Below are positions 15,275 to 24,348 of a stretch of 38,793 nt of DNA, one piece after another. A program made the position numbers and the translations under genes. Position 1 is the first letter of the stretch, and each line of letters opens with the position of its first letter. The notes below the pieces were generated by a model that saw only the letters and a list, made by a program, of their open reading frames with translations, ran no database searches and was not told where the DNA came from. Source of the DNA: Nonomuraea turkmeniaca (lineage in GTDB: Bacteria > Actinomycetota > Actinomycetes > Streptosporangiales > Streptosporangiaceae); NCBI RefSeq assembly GCF_005889735.1, contig NZ_VCKY01000091.1, forward strand, positions 1 to 38,793. The letters run 5' to 3'.

Positions 15275-16617
15275 CCGCCCGCCGCGTTGATTGGTCGCGC
15301 TCACTCGGCCCTCGCCGGTCACGCGAGTTACCGCTCTCGGGCCGCTCCGCGTTACGCCGCTACCTGCTCGTCAGCTCCCTGACCTGGCTGCCCGTGGGGC
15401 TCATGATGACCTCCATGGTGCTGCTGATGACCGAGAGAGGTCTCAGCCTGGCCCAGATCGGCCTGTCGGTGACCGTGTTCTCGGTCGTCACCGTCGGCCT
15501 GGAGCTGCCCACCGGCGGGCTGGCCGACGTCGTGGGCCGGCGCGGGGTGCTGGCGGCGTCCGCCGCGTTCCTCGCCGCGGCTCTCGCGCTGATGAGCGTG
15601 GCCACGACGTTCTGGATGTTCCTGGTGACCGGGGTGCTCAAGGGCATCGCCAGGGCGCTGTCCAGCGGACCCGCCACCTCCTGGTACGTCGACACGCTGC
15701 ACCGCATCGAAGGGCCCGGCGCCGACCTCAAGCCGGGGCTGGCCAAGGGCGGCGTGGTGGAGTCGGTGGCGCTGTGCGCGGGGGTGCTGGCCGGCGGCGG
15801 CCTGCCGCTCGTGGTGCCGCCGACGCTGGTGTTCCCCTTGGCGGCGCCGAACCTGCTGGGTGCGCTGGCGGCCGCGGTCCTGCTGGTCGTGGTGCTGGTG
15901 GCGCTGCCCGAGCCGCCCCACGACCGCAGGTCTCTTCGTGGCGTGCTGCGCGAGGTGCCCGCCACGGTCGTCTCCGGTGTGCGGCTGGCGGCCCGGGGGC
16001 CTGTGCTGCGCCGCATCATGCTCGCGTCGGCGAGTTGCGGCGTGATGCTCATGTCCATCGAGCTGCTCACTCCGGGACGCCTGGCCGAACTGGCCGGTAC
16101 GGCGGAGCGGGGCACGGCGGCCTATGCCGCGGTCGCCGCGCTCGGGTTCGCCGGCAGCGCCGCGGGCAGCGCACTCGCGCCCCGCGTGGCACGGCTGGCG
16201 GGCGGTTCGGCCAAGGGCGCGATCGCGGGCGCCGTGCTGGCGGCGCTCTCGGTCGGCGCGCTGGCCGCGACGGCCGGGCTCGGCGGCGCCGCCGGGCTGC
16301 TGACGGCTGGTGTCGCCTACGTCGTGCTGTTCGTCGGGAGCTCCGTGACCGGCCTGCTCTGCCTGGAGATGACGCACCACGCGGTCACCGCGGCCGAGCG
16401 CACCACCGTGTCCTCGACGGTCTCGCTGTCCCTGCAGTCCGGCGGGATCCTGGGCAACCTGACGCTCGGCACGCTGGCCACGCAGGCGGGCGTGGCGGCC
16501 GCCTGGTCCGTCGCCGCGACCATGATGCTGGCCTCGGCCCTGCTGTTCGTACGGATGCCGGCGGCTACAGGCTCCAGTCGAGCTCCGGCCCCACCGGCAC
16601 GATCCGGCTCGGGTTGA
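15271..16617 (+). CDS. MFS transporter (predicted exporter)
   Basis: 448 aa with about 12 hydrophobic segments, the first at about residues 34-55 (LLVSSLTWLPVGLMMTSMVLLM). The MFS motif A region after TM2 reads LELPTGGLADVVGRRG, close to the consensus GxLaDrxGrr. The protein starts at GTG 15271 with AGGAGGG nine bases upstream and overlaps the regulator stop by 4 bp. Co-regulation with an ArsR-like protein fits an efflux pump; the substrate is unknown. The C-terminal tail (SSRAPAPPARSGSG) is hydrophilic and its last 53 bp overlap the 3' end of the GST gene on the other strand. Confidence 0.9.
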   Translation: MTARRVDWSRSLGPRRSRELPLSGRSALRRYLLVSSLTWLPVGLMMTSMVLLMTERGLSLAQIGLSVTVFSVVTVGLELPTGGLADVVGRRGVLAASAAFLAAALALMSVATTFWMFLVTGVLKGIARALSSGPATSWYVDTLHRIEGPGADLKPGLAKGGVVESVALCAGVLAGGGLPLVVPPTLVFPLAAPNLLGALAAAVLLVVVLVALPEPPHDRRSLRGVLREVPATVVSGVRLAARGPVLRRIMLASASCGVMLMSIELLTPGRLAELAGTAERGTAAYAAVAALGFAGSAAGSALAPRVARLAGGSAKGAIAGAVLAALSVGALAATAGLGGAAGLLTAGVAYVVLFVGSSVTGLLCLEMTHHAVTAAERTTVSSTVSLSLQSGGILGNLTLGTLATQAGVAAAWSVAATMMLASALLFVRMPAATGSSRAPAPPARSGSG

Positions 16618-17410
16618 TGTTGGTCTGGGTGATGTAGTAATGACGCTTGATCTGGTCGATGTCGGTGGTCTCGCGGAAGGCCGGGATGGCGTGGAGCCTG
16701 CGCGCGTACGCCCACAGCGCCGGGTAGTCGGTCAACCGCCGGACCGAGCACTTGAAGTGCGCGTAGTAGACGGTGTCGAACCTGGCCAGCGTCGTGTAGA
16801 GGCGCACGTCGCTGTCGGTGAGGGTGTCGAAGAGGTAGTCCGACTCCGCCAGGCGCACCTCGACGAAGTCGAGCGTGGCGAAGACCCGCGCCACCGCCTC
16901 CTCGTACACCTGCTGCTCTCGGGAGAACCCCGCCTCGTACACCGCGTTGTTGAGGCCGTGATAGAGGCGGTCGTTCATGATGTCGATGTCGGGGCGCAGA
17001 CGTTCGGGGTAGAGGTTGGGGACGGTGCCCCATGACGTCTCGAGATCGAGGGTGATCTGCGGGAAGTCGTTGGTGACGATGCGCTTGTCCTTGGTGTCCC
17101 AGACGCAGGGGACGGTGTAGCGGCCCGTGTAGCCGGGGTCGGTCGCGTGATAGAGCTCCGACAGGTATTCAGGGTCGCCATCGGGGATGCGCCAGCCCTT
17201 CTCGTCCCTGATGGGGTCGACGATCGTGACGTCCAGCAGGTCCTCCAGGCCCAGCAGTTTCCGTACGATCAGCACACGTTGCGCCCAGGGACAGGCGTAG
17301 GAGGCGTAGACCCGATACCGGCCGGGCTCGGGAGGGCCGAGCCGTTCCGTGAAGCGGTTCGGCTGCCGGACGAAGCGGCCATCGCCGGAGATCTCGCGGC
17401 TCAGCTTCAT
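16565..17410 (-). CDS. Glutathione S-transferase family, glutathionyl-hydroquinone reductase type
   Basis: 281 aa. The thioredoxin-like domain has RYRVYASYACPWAQRVLIVRKLLGLE, with the catalytic Cys of the Ecm4/YqjG (Xi-class) family, and later VPCVWDTKDKRIVTND. The alpha-helical domain includes YEEAVARVFATLDFVEVRL and SDVRLYTTLARFDTVYY. It ends with RHYYITQTNINPSRIVPVGP, also typical. Such enzymes reduce glutathionyl-hydroquinones; in actinobacteria, which use mycothiol, the thiol partner may differ (inference). The start is ATG 17410 (MKLSREISGDGRF); an upstream in-frame ATG at 17581 would run through the divergent promoter. It is divergent from the MBL gene with 46 bp between. Confidence 0.88.
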   Translation of the reverse strand: MKLSREISGDGRFVRQPNRFTERLGPPEPGRYRVYASYACPWAQRVLIVRKLLGLEDLLDVTIVDPIRDEKGWRIPDGDPEYLSELYHATDPGYTGRYTVPCVWDTKDKRIVTNDFPQITLDLETSWGTVPNLYPERLRPDIDIMNDRLYHGLNNAVYEAGFSREQQVYEEAVARVFATLDFVEVRLAESDYLFDTLTDSDVRLYTTLARFDTVYYAHFKCSVRRLTDYPALWAYARRLHAIPAFRETTDIDQIKRHYYITQTNINPSRIVPVGPELDWSL

Positions 17411-17443
17411 GGGACCCAGTAGAACACGGTTCGGATCCAGAAC

Positions 17444-17456
17444 TATATTCGGGCCT
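17444..17456 (+). promoter_or_regulatory. Probable leaderless promoter (-10) of the MBL gene
   Basis: TATATT at 17444-17449 lies seven bases before the GTG at 17457, the distance expected when transcription starts on the start codon. No Shine-Dalgarno is present. A clear -35 is not seen. The minus-strand GST gene starts at 17410, so the two divergent genes share only 46 bp of control region. Confidence 0.4.
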
Positions 17457-18521
17457 GTGTCGAAATTCGTGGTGACCCCTGCCAATGAGTCGCAGCGGGA
17501 GGCGTGGACCAGTGGAGCGATCCCGAAGGTCGAGCGGGTACGCCCGGGACTGTGGTCCATCCCGGTGCCGATCCCGGTCAACCCCCTGCGGTACGTGCTG
17601 GTCTACGCCCTTGAACTGCCCGGCGGCGTGGCGATCATCGACGCCGGGTGGAACACCGACGAGGCGTACGACGCGCTCGTCGCCGGCCTCGGCGTGGCCG
17701 GGTACACCATCACCGACGTCCAGGCCGTGCTCGTCACCCACATCCATCCCGACCACTACGGCCTGGCCGGGCGCGTCCGCGAGGCGTCCGGCGCCTGGAT
17801 CGGCCTGCACCCGGCCGACGCGCGCCTGGTCCGCGAGCGGTACGACGACGCGGCCATCGACTCCCTGGTCCAGCGGGAGCGGGCGCTGCTGGCCCGCTGC
17901 GGGGTGCCGCCGCTGACGCTGGACGAGCTGGCCGGCGCGTCGATGATGATCAGGCACATGGTCTCGATGGCCACGCCCGATCGGCTGGTCGAGGACGGGG
18001 ACGAGCTCGGCCTGCCGGGCTGGGACCTGCGGGCGATCTGGACGCCCGGCCACTCGCCGGGGCACCTGTGCTTCGTCGCGCCCGAGCGCAGGCTGCTGTT
18101 CTCCGGCGATCACGTGCTGGCCAAGATCACGCCGATCGTGGCGGTGCACCCGCAGTCCGGGCCCAACCCGCTGGCCGACTACCTGGACGCGCTGGCCGCC
18201 GTGCGCAAGCTGGACGTCGAGGAGGTGCTGCCCGCGCACGAGTACCGGTTCCTGGAGCTGGCCGAGCGGGTGGACCACGTGCTGGCGCACCACGACGGGC
18301 GGCTGGCCGAGATCGAGCGGGTGGTCGCCGACGGCGACGGCGTGACCTGCTGGGACGTGGCGACCCGGCTGAGCTGGTCGCGGCCGTGGGAGACGATCCC
18401 GCCGTTCATGCGGCGCGCGGCCAACAACGAGACCCTGGCCCACCTGGTCTGGCTGGCGGCCAAGGGGCGCGTGGTGCGGGTCCCCGGCGATCCGGAAGCG
18501 TGGCGCCCTGCTGATCGGTGA
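17457..18521 (+). CDS. MBL-fold metallo-hydrolase
   Basis: 354 aa. Metal-binding motifs in order: THIHPDHYG (HxHxDH) near residue 97, PGHSPGHLCF near 193, SGDHVL near 216 and LPAHEYRF near 259, so a two-metal lactamase-fold active site is complete. The C-terminal part (IPPFMRRAANNETLAHLVWLAAKGRVVRV) resembles a winged helix, as in LACTB2/GloB-like hydrolases. The likely chemistry is thioester or ester hydrolysis; the substrate is unknown. The GTG start is supported by the -10 seven bases upstream. It is followed, 57 bp on, by the SDR dehydrogenase in the same direction, which fits a shared CoA-ester/lipid context but proves nothing. Confidence 0.88.
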   Translation: MSKFVVTPANESQREAWTSGAIPKVERVRPGLWSIPVPIPVNPLRYVLVYALELPGGVAIIDAGWNTDEAYDALVAGLGVAGYTITDVQAVLVTHIHPDHYGLAGRVREASGAWIGLHPADARLVRERYDDAAIDSLVQRERALLARCGVPPLTLDELAGASMMIRHMVSMATPDRLVEDGDELGLPGWDLRAIWTPGHSPGHLCFVAPERRLLFSGDHVLAKITPIVAVHPQSGPNPLADYLDALAAVRKLDVEEVLPAHEYRFLELAERVDHVLAHHDGRLAEIERVVADGDGVTCWDVATRLSWSRPWETIPPFMRRAANNETLAHLVWLAAKGRVVRVPGDPEAWRPADR

Positions 18522-18578
18522 CCCGAGGCGGGTTATGGTGGTCGTACTAGAACGTTGTTCTCCTGCGCTGGAGGTTCG

Positions 18579-19451
18579 ATGCTTCGGTTCGATGACAGGG
18601 TCGCGATCGTCACAGGGGCCGGGCACGGCCTCGGCAGGTCGCACGCGCTCCTGCTGGCCGAGCGGGGCGCCAAGGTCGTGGTCAACGACCTCGGGGGCGC
18701 GCTCGACGGCACGGGGGCCTCTACCGGGCCCGCCGCCGAGGTGGCCGAGCTCATCACGAAGAACGGCGGGCAGGCCGTCGCCAACGGCGACAACGTCGCC
18801 ACGCCTGAAGGCGCCAGGGCCATCGTGCAGGCGGCCGTGGACGCGTTCGGCACGGTCGACATCGTCGTCAACAACGCGGGCATCCTGCGGGACAAGTCGT
18901 TCGGCAAGATGACGGTGGAGGAGTTCGACGCCGTCATGGCGGTGCACGTGCGCGGGTCCTATCTGGTCAGCCAGGCCGCGTACCCGATCATGAAGGCGGC
19001 CGGCTACGGGCGTGTGGTCAACACCTCCAGCCCGGCCGGGCTGTTCGGCAACTTCGGTCAGGCCAACTACTCCACCGCCAAGATGGGGCTGGTCGGGCTG
19101 ACCAAGACACTCGGCATCGAGGGCGCGCGCAATGGGATCAAGGCCAACGCCATCGCGCCCGTGGCCTGGACGAGGATGACCGAGTCGCTGCTGCCGGCCG
19201 AGTTCGAGGCCAAGTTCACGCCGGAGCGGGTGAGCGCGCTGGTGGCGTACCTGGTGCACGAGTCGTGCGAGGCAAGCGGCGAGGTGTTCACGGTCGGCGG
19301 TGGCCGGGTGGCGCGGGTGTTCGTGGCCGAGGGGCCGGGGTGGAAGGACGACGACGTCACGCCTGAGGCGATCGCGGGCAACTGGGAGTCGATCATGGCG
19401 GAGCAGCCGTACGTGCTGACGGCCGGCGACTCCATGAAGGCGATGATCTGA
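18579..19451 (+). CDS. SDR dehydrogenase, 3-hydroxyacyl-CoA dehydrogenase (MFE-2 type) like
   Basis: 290 aa. It has the Rossmann motif TGAGHGLGRSHALLLAERGAKVVVNDLGG (Gly-rich loop at residues 12-18), NNAG, a Ser in NTSSPAGLFGNFGQ and the catalytic YSTAK. The NDLGG element, long loop and C-terminal extension (GRVARVFVAEGPGW) are like the dehydrogenase unit of peroxisomal multifunctional enzyme type 2. It should oxidise 3-hydroxyacyl-CoA, possibly of branched or steroid side chains, with NAD+ in the cytoplasm. GGAGG lies seven bases before the ATG at 18579. A strong terminator follows. Confidence 0.88.
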   Translation: MLRFDDRVAIVTGAGHGLGRSHALLLAERGAKVVVNDLGGALDGTGASTGPAAEVAELITKNGGQAVANGDNVATPEGARAIVQAAVDAFGTVDIVVNNAGILRDKSFGKMTVEEFDAVMAVHVRGSYLVSQAAYPIMKAAGYGRVVNTSSPAGLFGNFGQANYSTAKMGLVGLTKTLGIEGARNGIKANAIAPVAWTRMTESLLPAEFEAKFTPERVSALVAYLVHESCEASGEVFTVGGGRVARVFVAEGPGWKDDDVTPEAIAGNWESIMAEQPYVLTAGDSMKAMI

Positions 19452-19467
19452 CGTCTCCGCAGGCCGA

Positions 19468-19500
19468 GCCGGTCTCCGTCGATGGCGGGGACCGGCTTTT
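19468..19500 (+). terminator. Rho-independent terminator after the SDR gene
   Basis: GCCGGTCTCCG (19468-19478) pairs with CGGGGACCGGC (19486-19496), with one wobble, around a 7-nt loop, and is followed at once by TTTT. It starts 17 nt after the SDR stop. Confidence 0.85.
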
Positions 19501-19591
19501 CGCGTATGCGGACAGGGTGTGAAATATCCCGCTAGACAGGTCTTTGTTCGATCTTCGGCGGAAGTTGGAGGAGTTTGGTCGATTCTCACTC

Positions 19592-19626
19592 TTGATTTGC
19601 CGCATCGGTGATCTTATTGTCGCGGC
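19592..19626 (+). promoter_or_regulatory. Leaderless promoter of the ROK regulator/sugar operon
   Basis: TTGATT (19592-19597), exactly 17 bp, then TATTGT (19615-19620), then 6 bp to the ATG at 19627. Both hexamers fit a vegetative sigma factor and the spacing puts the transcript start on the A of ATG. There is no ribosome site, so a leaderless mRNA is expected. Confidence 0.6.
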
Positions 19627-20784
19627 ATGACCCCCCAGCCGGGCTCTGCCGGAGACGTGCTGACGCTGATCAGTGCCGGCTCGGCGACAACCCGTTCCGA
19701 TCTCGCGAGGCTCACCGGCCTTGCCAGGTCCACGATCTCCCAGCGCGTCGACGCGCTGATCGAGCGTGGCCTGGTCGAGGAGACCGAGAGCGGCGAGTCC
19801 ACCGGGGGCCGGCCGCCGCGCCAGCTACGCCTGCATACCGAGGACCACGCGTTCGCGGGCGTCGACCTGGGCGCCACCCACTGCCGGGTGGCACTGATGG
19901 ACATCTCGGGCAACGTGCTCGCCGAGTGCGAGGACTCGCTGCTGATCAGCGAAGGTCCCGAGAACGTGCTCGCCCACGTGGACCAGCGGCTCGACCAGCT
20001 GCTGGCCAGGGCGAGACGGCCGAGGGGGGTGTTGCGCGCGGTCGGGATCGGGGTGCCCGGGCCGGTGGAGTTCGCCACCGGGCGGCCGAACAATCCGCCG
20101 ATCATGCCGGGCTGGAACGACTACCCCGTCCCCGAGTACTTCGGTGGCGTGAACGTGCTGGTCGACAACGACGTCAACGTGATGGCGCTGGGCGAGCACC
20201 GCAACGCGTTCCCCGGCATCAACCACCTGCTCTTCGTCAAGGTCGGCACCGGCATCGGCTGCGGCATCGTGGCCGATGGCAAGCTGCACAGGGGCGCCCA
20301 GGGCTCTGCGGGCGACATCGGGCACATCAGGGTCAGCGGCCACGAGGACGCCGGTTGCCGATGCGGCAACAGCGCGTGCCTGGAGGCCGTGGCCGGTGGG
20401 GCGGCGATCGCCCGGCGGCTGACCGAGCTGGGCCTGCCGGCCGAGACGGGCGCCGACGTGGTGGCGCTCGTGCAGTCGGGCAACACGCAGGCGCTGCGCC
20501 TGGTCAGGGAGGCGGGCAGGCTCATCGGCGAGGTGCTGGCCAGCCTGGTCAACTTCTTCAACCCCGAGGTCATCGTCATCGGCGGCGCGCTGTCGCGGGT
20601 GCACGAGCACCTTCTGGCCGGCATCAGGGAGACGGTCTACCGCAGGTCGCTCCCGCTGGCCACGCATCATCTGTCGATCACGCCGAGCCGTACGGGGATC
20701 GCCGCGGCCGCGCTCGGGGCGGGCTTGCTCGCCATCGAGCACTACCTGTCACCGGACAACATCAACCGCATCGTCAACGCCTGA
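19627..20784 (+). CDS. ROK-family transcriptional regulator
   Basis: 385 aa. An N-terminal winged helix at about residues 10-60 (TTRSDLARLTGLARSTISQRVDALIERGLVEE) precedes a ROK sugar-kinase fold. The fold has GVDLGATHCRVALMD (phosphate-1), VGIGVPGPVEF, DNDVNVMALGEH and the zinc motif CRCGNSACLEAVAGG. This is the NagC/Mlc/XylR architecture. It should bind the imported sugar and control the operon that starts 18 bp downstream of its stop. The ATG at 19627 is fixed by the promoter seven bases upstream. Confidence 0.93.
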   Translation: MTPQPGSAGDVLTLISAGSATTRSDLARLTGLARSTISQRVDALIERGLVEETESGESTGGRPPRQLRLHTEDHAFAGVDLGATHCRVALMDISGNVLAECEDSLLISEGPENVLAHVDQRLDQLLARARRPRGVLRAVGIGVPGPVEFATGRPNNPPIMPGWNDYPVPEYFGGVNVLVDNDVNVMALGEHRNAFPGINHLLFVKVGTGIGCGIVADGKLHRGAQGSAGDIGHIRVSGHEDAGCRCGNSACLEAVAGGAAIARRLTELGLPAETGADVVALVQSGNTQALRLVREAGRLIGEVLASLVNFFNPEVIVIGGALSRVHEHLLAGIRETVYRRSLPLATHHLSITPSRTGIAAAALGAGLLAIEHYLSPDNINRIVNA

Positions 20785-20802
20785 CAAGATAGGGACCTCC
20801 CG

Positions 20803-22287
20803 ATGCTGGTCATGAAGGGCATCGTCAAGCAGTTCCCCGGCGTGCGCGCGCTGGACGGCGTCGATCTGGACGTGCGGGCGGGCGAGGTGCACTGCCTGCT
20901 CGGCCAGAACGGCGCCGGCAAGTCCACCCTGATCAAAGTCCTGGCCGGCGTGCACCAGCCGGACGAGGGCACCATCGTCTTCAACGGCGAACAGGTGCGG
21001 CCGAGCAGTCCGATGGACGCCATCAAGCTCGGCTTCGCCACCATCTATCAGGAGCTGGACCTGGTCGACGGGCTCAGCGTGGCGGAGAACATCTTCCTCG
21101 GCCACGAGCACGCCTACTTCGGCTTCGTCAACCGGCCGGCCGCCAGCAAGGCCGCCCGCGAGGTCATGGAACGGCTCGGCCACCCCGAGATCCGCCCGTC
21201 GACCGAGGTCGGGCGGCTATCGCCGGCGGCCAAACAGGTCGTCTCGATGGCCAGGGCGCTCTCCCACGACGCGCGCCTGATCATCATGGACGAGCCGTCC
21301 GCCGCCCTCGCCCACGACGAGGTCGCGAACCTCTTCCGCATCATCCGCGAGCTCACCGCCCAGGGTGTGGCCGTGGTCTACATCTCGCACCGCCTGGAGG
21401 AGATCCGCGAGATCGGCGACCGGGTCACCGTGCTGAAGGACGGCCGCACGGTCGCCGTCGGCCTGGCGGCCCGCGACACCCCCACCACCCAGATCGTCTC
21501 CCTCATGACCGGCAGGAACGTCGAATACGTCTTCCCGCCGCGCGGGGGGCGCACGCTGGGGGAGGAGGTGCTGCGCGTCGAGGGCCTGACCGCGCCGGGT
21601 GTCTTCCGGGACGTGTCGTTCTCGGTGCGGGCGGGCGAGATCGTCGGGCTGGCCGGCCTGGTCGGGTCGGGCCGCTCGGAGATCCTGGAGGCGGTGTACG
21701 GCGCCCGTCCAGCCGCCGGCCGCGTCCTGCTCGAAGGGCGGCCGGTGCGCCGCGGCGTCGTCGGCACCGTCCGGCGGGGCATGGGCCTGGCCCCCGAGGA
21801 ACGCAAGGCCCAGGCTCTGATCCTCGACCAGAGCGTCACCGCCAACATCACGCTGGGCACCCTGCCGGAGTTCGCGAAGTTCGGCTGGATCGACCGCAAA
21901 CGCGAGCGGAGCGAGGCCAAGCGGCTGTCGGAACTGCTGGACATCCGCCCGCCCGACCCCGAACGCCCGATCAGGAATCTGTCGGGCGGCAACCAGCAGA
22001 AGGCCGTGCTCGCCCGCTGGCTGCTCGGCGGTCTCAAGCTGCTCCTGCTCGACGAGCCCACCAGAGGCGTGGACGTGGGCGCCAGGGCGGAGCTGTACGC
22101 CGTCATCCACGACCTGGCCGAGCGGGGCATCGGCGTGCTGCTGGTCTCCAGCGAGGTGCCGGAGGTGCTGGGGCTGGCCGACCGGGTGCTGGTGCTGCGC
22201 GAGGGGGCGGTCATCCACCAGGGCGACGCGACTGAGCTGGACGAGCATCGCGTACTCGACATGATCATGAATGGGAGGGCGGCCTGA
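20803..22287 (+). CDS. Sugar ABC transporter ATP-binding protein (RbsA type, two ATPase domains)
   Basis: 494 aa. Domain 1 has Walker A GQNGAGKST (residues 34-42), a signature-like LSPAAKQVVSMARAL and Walker B LIIMDEPS. Domain 2 has a degenerate Walker A GLVGSGRSE, as usual in RbsA/MglA/XylG, the signature LSGGNQQKAVLARWL and Walker B LLLLDEPTRGVD. It energises uptake of a monosaccharide or derivative at the inner face of the membrane. AGGGA precedes the ATG at 20803. It overlaps the permease gene by 1 nt (TGATG at 22285-22289). Confidence 0.95.
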   Translation: MLVMKGIVKQFPGVRALDGVDLDVRAGEVHCLLGQNGAGKSTLIKVLAGVHQPDEGTIVFNGEQVRPSSPMDAIKLGFATIYQELDLVDGLSVAENIFLGHEHAYFGFVNRPAASKAAREVMERLGHPEIRPSTEVGRLSPAAKQVVSMARALSHDARLIIMDEPSAALAHDEVANLFRIIRELTAQGVAVVYISHRLEEIREIGDRVTVLKDGRTVAVGLAARDTPTTQIVSLMTGRNVEYVFPPRGGRTLGEEVLRVEGLTAPGVFRDVSFSVRAGEIVGLAGLVGSGRSEILEAVYGARPAAGRVLLEGRPVRRGVVGTVRRGMGLAPEERKAQALILDQSVTANITLGTLPEFAKFGWIDRKRERSEAKRLSELLDIRPPDPERPIRNLSGGNQQKAVLARWLLGGLKLLLLDEPTRGVDVGARAELYAVIHDLAERGIGVLLVSSEVPEVLGLADRVLVLREGAVIHQGDATELDEHRVLDMIMNGRAA

Positions 22288-23294
22288 TGAGCGAGCCCAC
22301 AACGAAGCGGCCTGTCGCCGGATCGACCGTGGCCTCGTCGGTGCGCCGCCTCGGCCTCGGTGAGATGCGACATCTCGGCCTGCTGGCGGCGCTGGCGATC
22401 CTGGTGGTGGTCGGCCTGGTCACCAGGCCGGACAACTTCGCCACCACGTCCAACCTCGTCAGCATCCTGTCGCTGGCCGCCACGATCGGCGTGATCACGG
22501 TGGGGGCCACGTTCGTGATCATCGGCGGCGGCATCGACCTGTCGGTGGGCGCGGTCATGGCGCTGGCCTCCGTGTGGGCGACGACGGTCGCCACGCAGGA
22601 GCAGGGGCCCCTGGTCATGGTGATATGCGCGCTCTCCGTCGGCACCACGGTGGGACTGATCAACGGTTTGCTGATCGCGTATGGGCGGCTGGTGCCGTTC
22701 ATCGCCACGCTGGCCATGCTGGTGGCCGCCCGCGGGCTGGCGCAGCGGATGTCCGACCGCAAGACGCAGCTCATCCGGGTCGACAACAGCGCCATCGTGG
22801 ACCTGTCGACCACGCGTTGGCTCGGCATCCCACTGGTGGTCTACATCTTCGCCCTGGTCGTGGTGCTGGGGTGGATCCTGCTCAACCGCACGACGTTCGG
22901 GCGGCGGACGTACGCGGTCGGGGGCAACGTCGAGGCGGCCAGGCTGGCCGGCATCAACGTACGCAGGCACACGGCGGTGCTCTACGGCCTGTCCGGGCTG
23001 TGCTGCGGCATCGCCGCCATCATCATCATGGCCAGGACCACGACAGGCTCGTCCACGCACGGCGACCTGTACGAACTCGACGCCATCGCCGCCGTGATCA
23101 TCGGTGGCACGCTGCTCACGGGCGGCCGGGGGACGATCGTGGGCTCGATCCTGGGTCTGCTGATCTTCACCCTCATCACGAACCTGTTCATTCTGAACGG
23201 CCTCAACACCAGCGACCAGCTGATCGCCAAGGGCCTGATCATCGTCGTCGCCGTTCTTCTCCAGCGACGGAACTTGAAGGAGAGAGCACCATGA
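22287..23294 (+). CDS. Sugar ABC transporter permease (RbsC type)
   Basis: 335 aa with about ten hydrophobic segments. Family marks are FVIIGGGIDLSVGAVMALASV, LINGLLIAYGRLVPFIATLAML and TYAVGGNVEAARLAGINV (the EAA-like coupling loop), followed by IIGGTLLTGGRGTIVGSILG. This is the BPD_transp_2 family of ribose/xylose/inositol importers. GGGAGGG lies eight bases before the ATG, and the gene overlaps both neighbours (ATGA junctions), so ATPase, permease and binding protein are made from one mRNA. Confidence 0.95.
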   Translation: MSEPTTKRPVAGSTVASSVRRLGLGEMRHLGLLAALAILVVVGLVTRPDNFATTSNLVSILSLAATIGVITVGATFVIIGGGIDLSVGAVMALASVWATTVATQEQGPLVMVICALSVGTTVGLINGLLIAYGRLVPFIATLAMLVAARGLAQRMSDRKTQLIRVDNSAIVDLSTTRWLGIPLVVYIFALVVVLGWILLNRTTFGRRTYAVGGNVEAARLAGINVRRHTAVLYGLSGLCCGIAAIIIMARTTTGSSTHGDLYELDAIAAVIIGGTLLTGGRGTIVGSILGLLIFTLITNLFILNGLNTSDQLIAKGLIIVVAVLLQRRNLKERAP

Positions 23295-24337
23295 GTGAGA
23301 ACGTCGCGCGCAGGGGATTCCTCGTCGGCGGGGCCGCGCTCCTGGCGGCCGGCTGCACCAGCAACGAGCCCGCTGCCTCGCCTACCACCGCCGCCCCGGC
23401 CCCGGCCCCTGCGGCGAGCGGCAACGACCAGCCCGGCCAGAAGGTCGTGATCGGCTTCTCCGCGCCGGCCGCCGACCACGGGTGGATCGCGGCCATCGCC
23501 AAGAACGCCGAGGCCACCGCGAAGCAGTACTCCGACATCGATTTCAAGCCCGTCGAGCCAACGAACGACATCAACCAGCAGATCTCGGCCGTCGAGTCCT
23601 TGATAGCGGCCAAGGTCAACGCGCTGGTCATCCTGCCGAACGACGGCCAGCAGCTGAACCAGGTCGCGCTCCAGGCCACGGCCGCGGGGATCCCGGTCAT
23701 CAACCTCGACCGGATTTTCCCCGACAAGTTGGCATATCGGACCTGGGTCGGTGGCGACAACTACGGCATGGGCGTCGCGGCCGGGCACTTCATCGGCAAA
23801 CAGCTCAAGGACAAGGGCGTGTCGAACCCCGTGATCGTCGAGATCCAAGGCATCGCCACCCTGCCGCTGACGCAGGACCGCAGCAAGGGCTTCGCCGACG
23901 CGCTGAAGACGTACGGGTTCAGCGTCACGGCGAAGCAGGACGCCAAGTTCACGGTCGAGACCGGCAACCAGGTGGCCACGTCGCTGCTCCAGGCGCACAA
24001 GAAGATCGACGCGATGTGGAACCACGACGACGACCAGGGCGTCGGCGTGCTCGCCGCGATCAGGGAGGCCAGTCGCGACGAGTTCGTCATGGTCGGCGGC
24101 GCGGGCTCGCTCAACGCGATGAAGGAGATCCAGTCGGGCACGTCGGTGCTGAAGGCCACCGTCACCTACAGCCCCACGATGGCCTCATCGGCGATCAAAC
24201 TGGCTCGCTTGATCGCGCAGGGCAAGGGCATGAGTGATCTGGTGGAAAAGCAGGTGCCTCAGTCCATCACGCTCGCATCGGAGACCATCACCAAGGATAA
24301 CGTCGACAAGTACCTGGAACTCGGCTTCGAATCCTGA
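23291..24337 (+). CDS. Sugar ABC transporter substrate-binding lipoprotein (RbsB type)
   Basis: 348 aa. The signal starts SENVARRGF and ends in the lipobox LAAGC, so the Cys at about residue 22 is lipidated and the protein is tethered outside. Twin Arg in the N-region is only ARRGF, not a full Tat motif. A Pro/Ala-rich linker leads to a periplasmic-binding-protein type 1 fold (VVIGFSAPAADHGWIAAIAKNAE, ALVILPNDGQQLNQVALQATAAGIPVINLDR, AMWNHDDDQGVGVLAAI). The start overlaps the permease stop (ATGA). The ligand is a sugar or polyol that cannot be named from sequence. Confidence 0.94.
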   Translation: MSENVARRGFLVGGAALLAAGCTSNEPAASPTTAAPAPAPAASGNDQPGQKVVIGFSAPAADHGWIAAIAKNAEATAKQYSDIDFKPVEPTNDINQQISAVESLIAAKVNALVILPNDGQQLNQVALQATAAGIPVINLDRIFPDKLAYRTWVGGDNYGMGVAAGHFIGKQLKDKGVSNPVIVEIQGIATLPLTQDRSKGFADALKTYGFSVTAKQDAKFTVETGNQVATSLLQAHKKIDAMWNHDDDQGVGVLAAIREASRDEFVMVGGAGSLNAMKEIQSGTSVLKATVTYSPTMASSAIKLARLIAQGKGMSDLVEKQVPQSITLASETITKDNVDKYLELGFES

Positions 24338-24348
24338 TCGGGGGTTGC

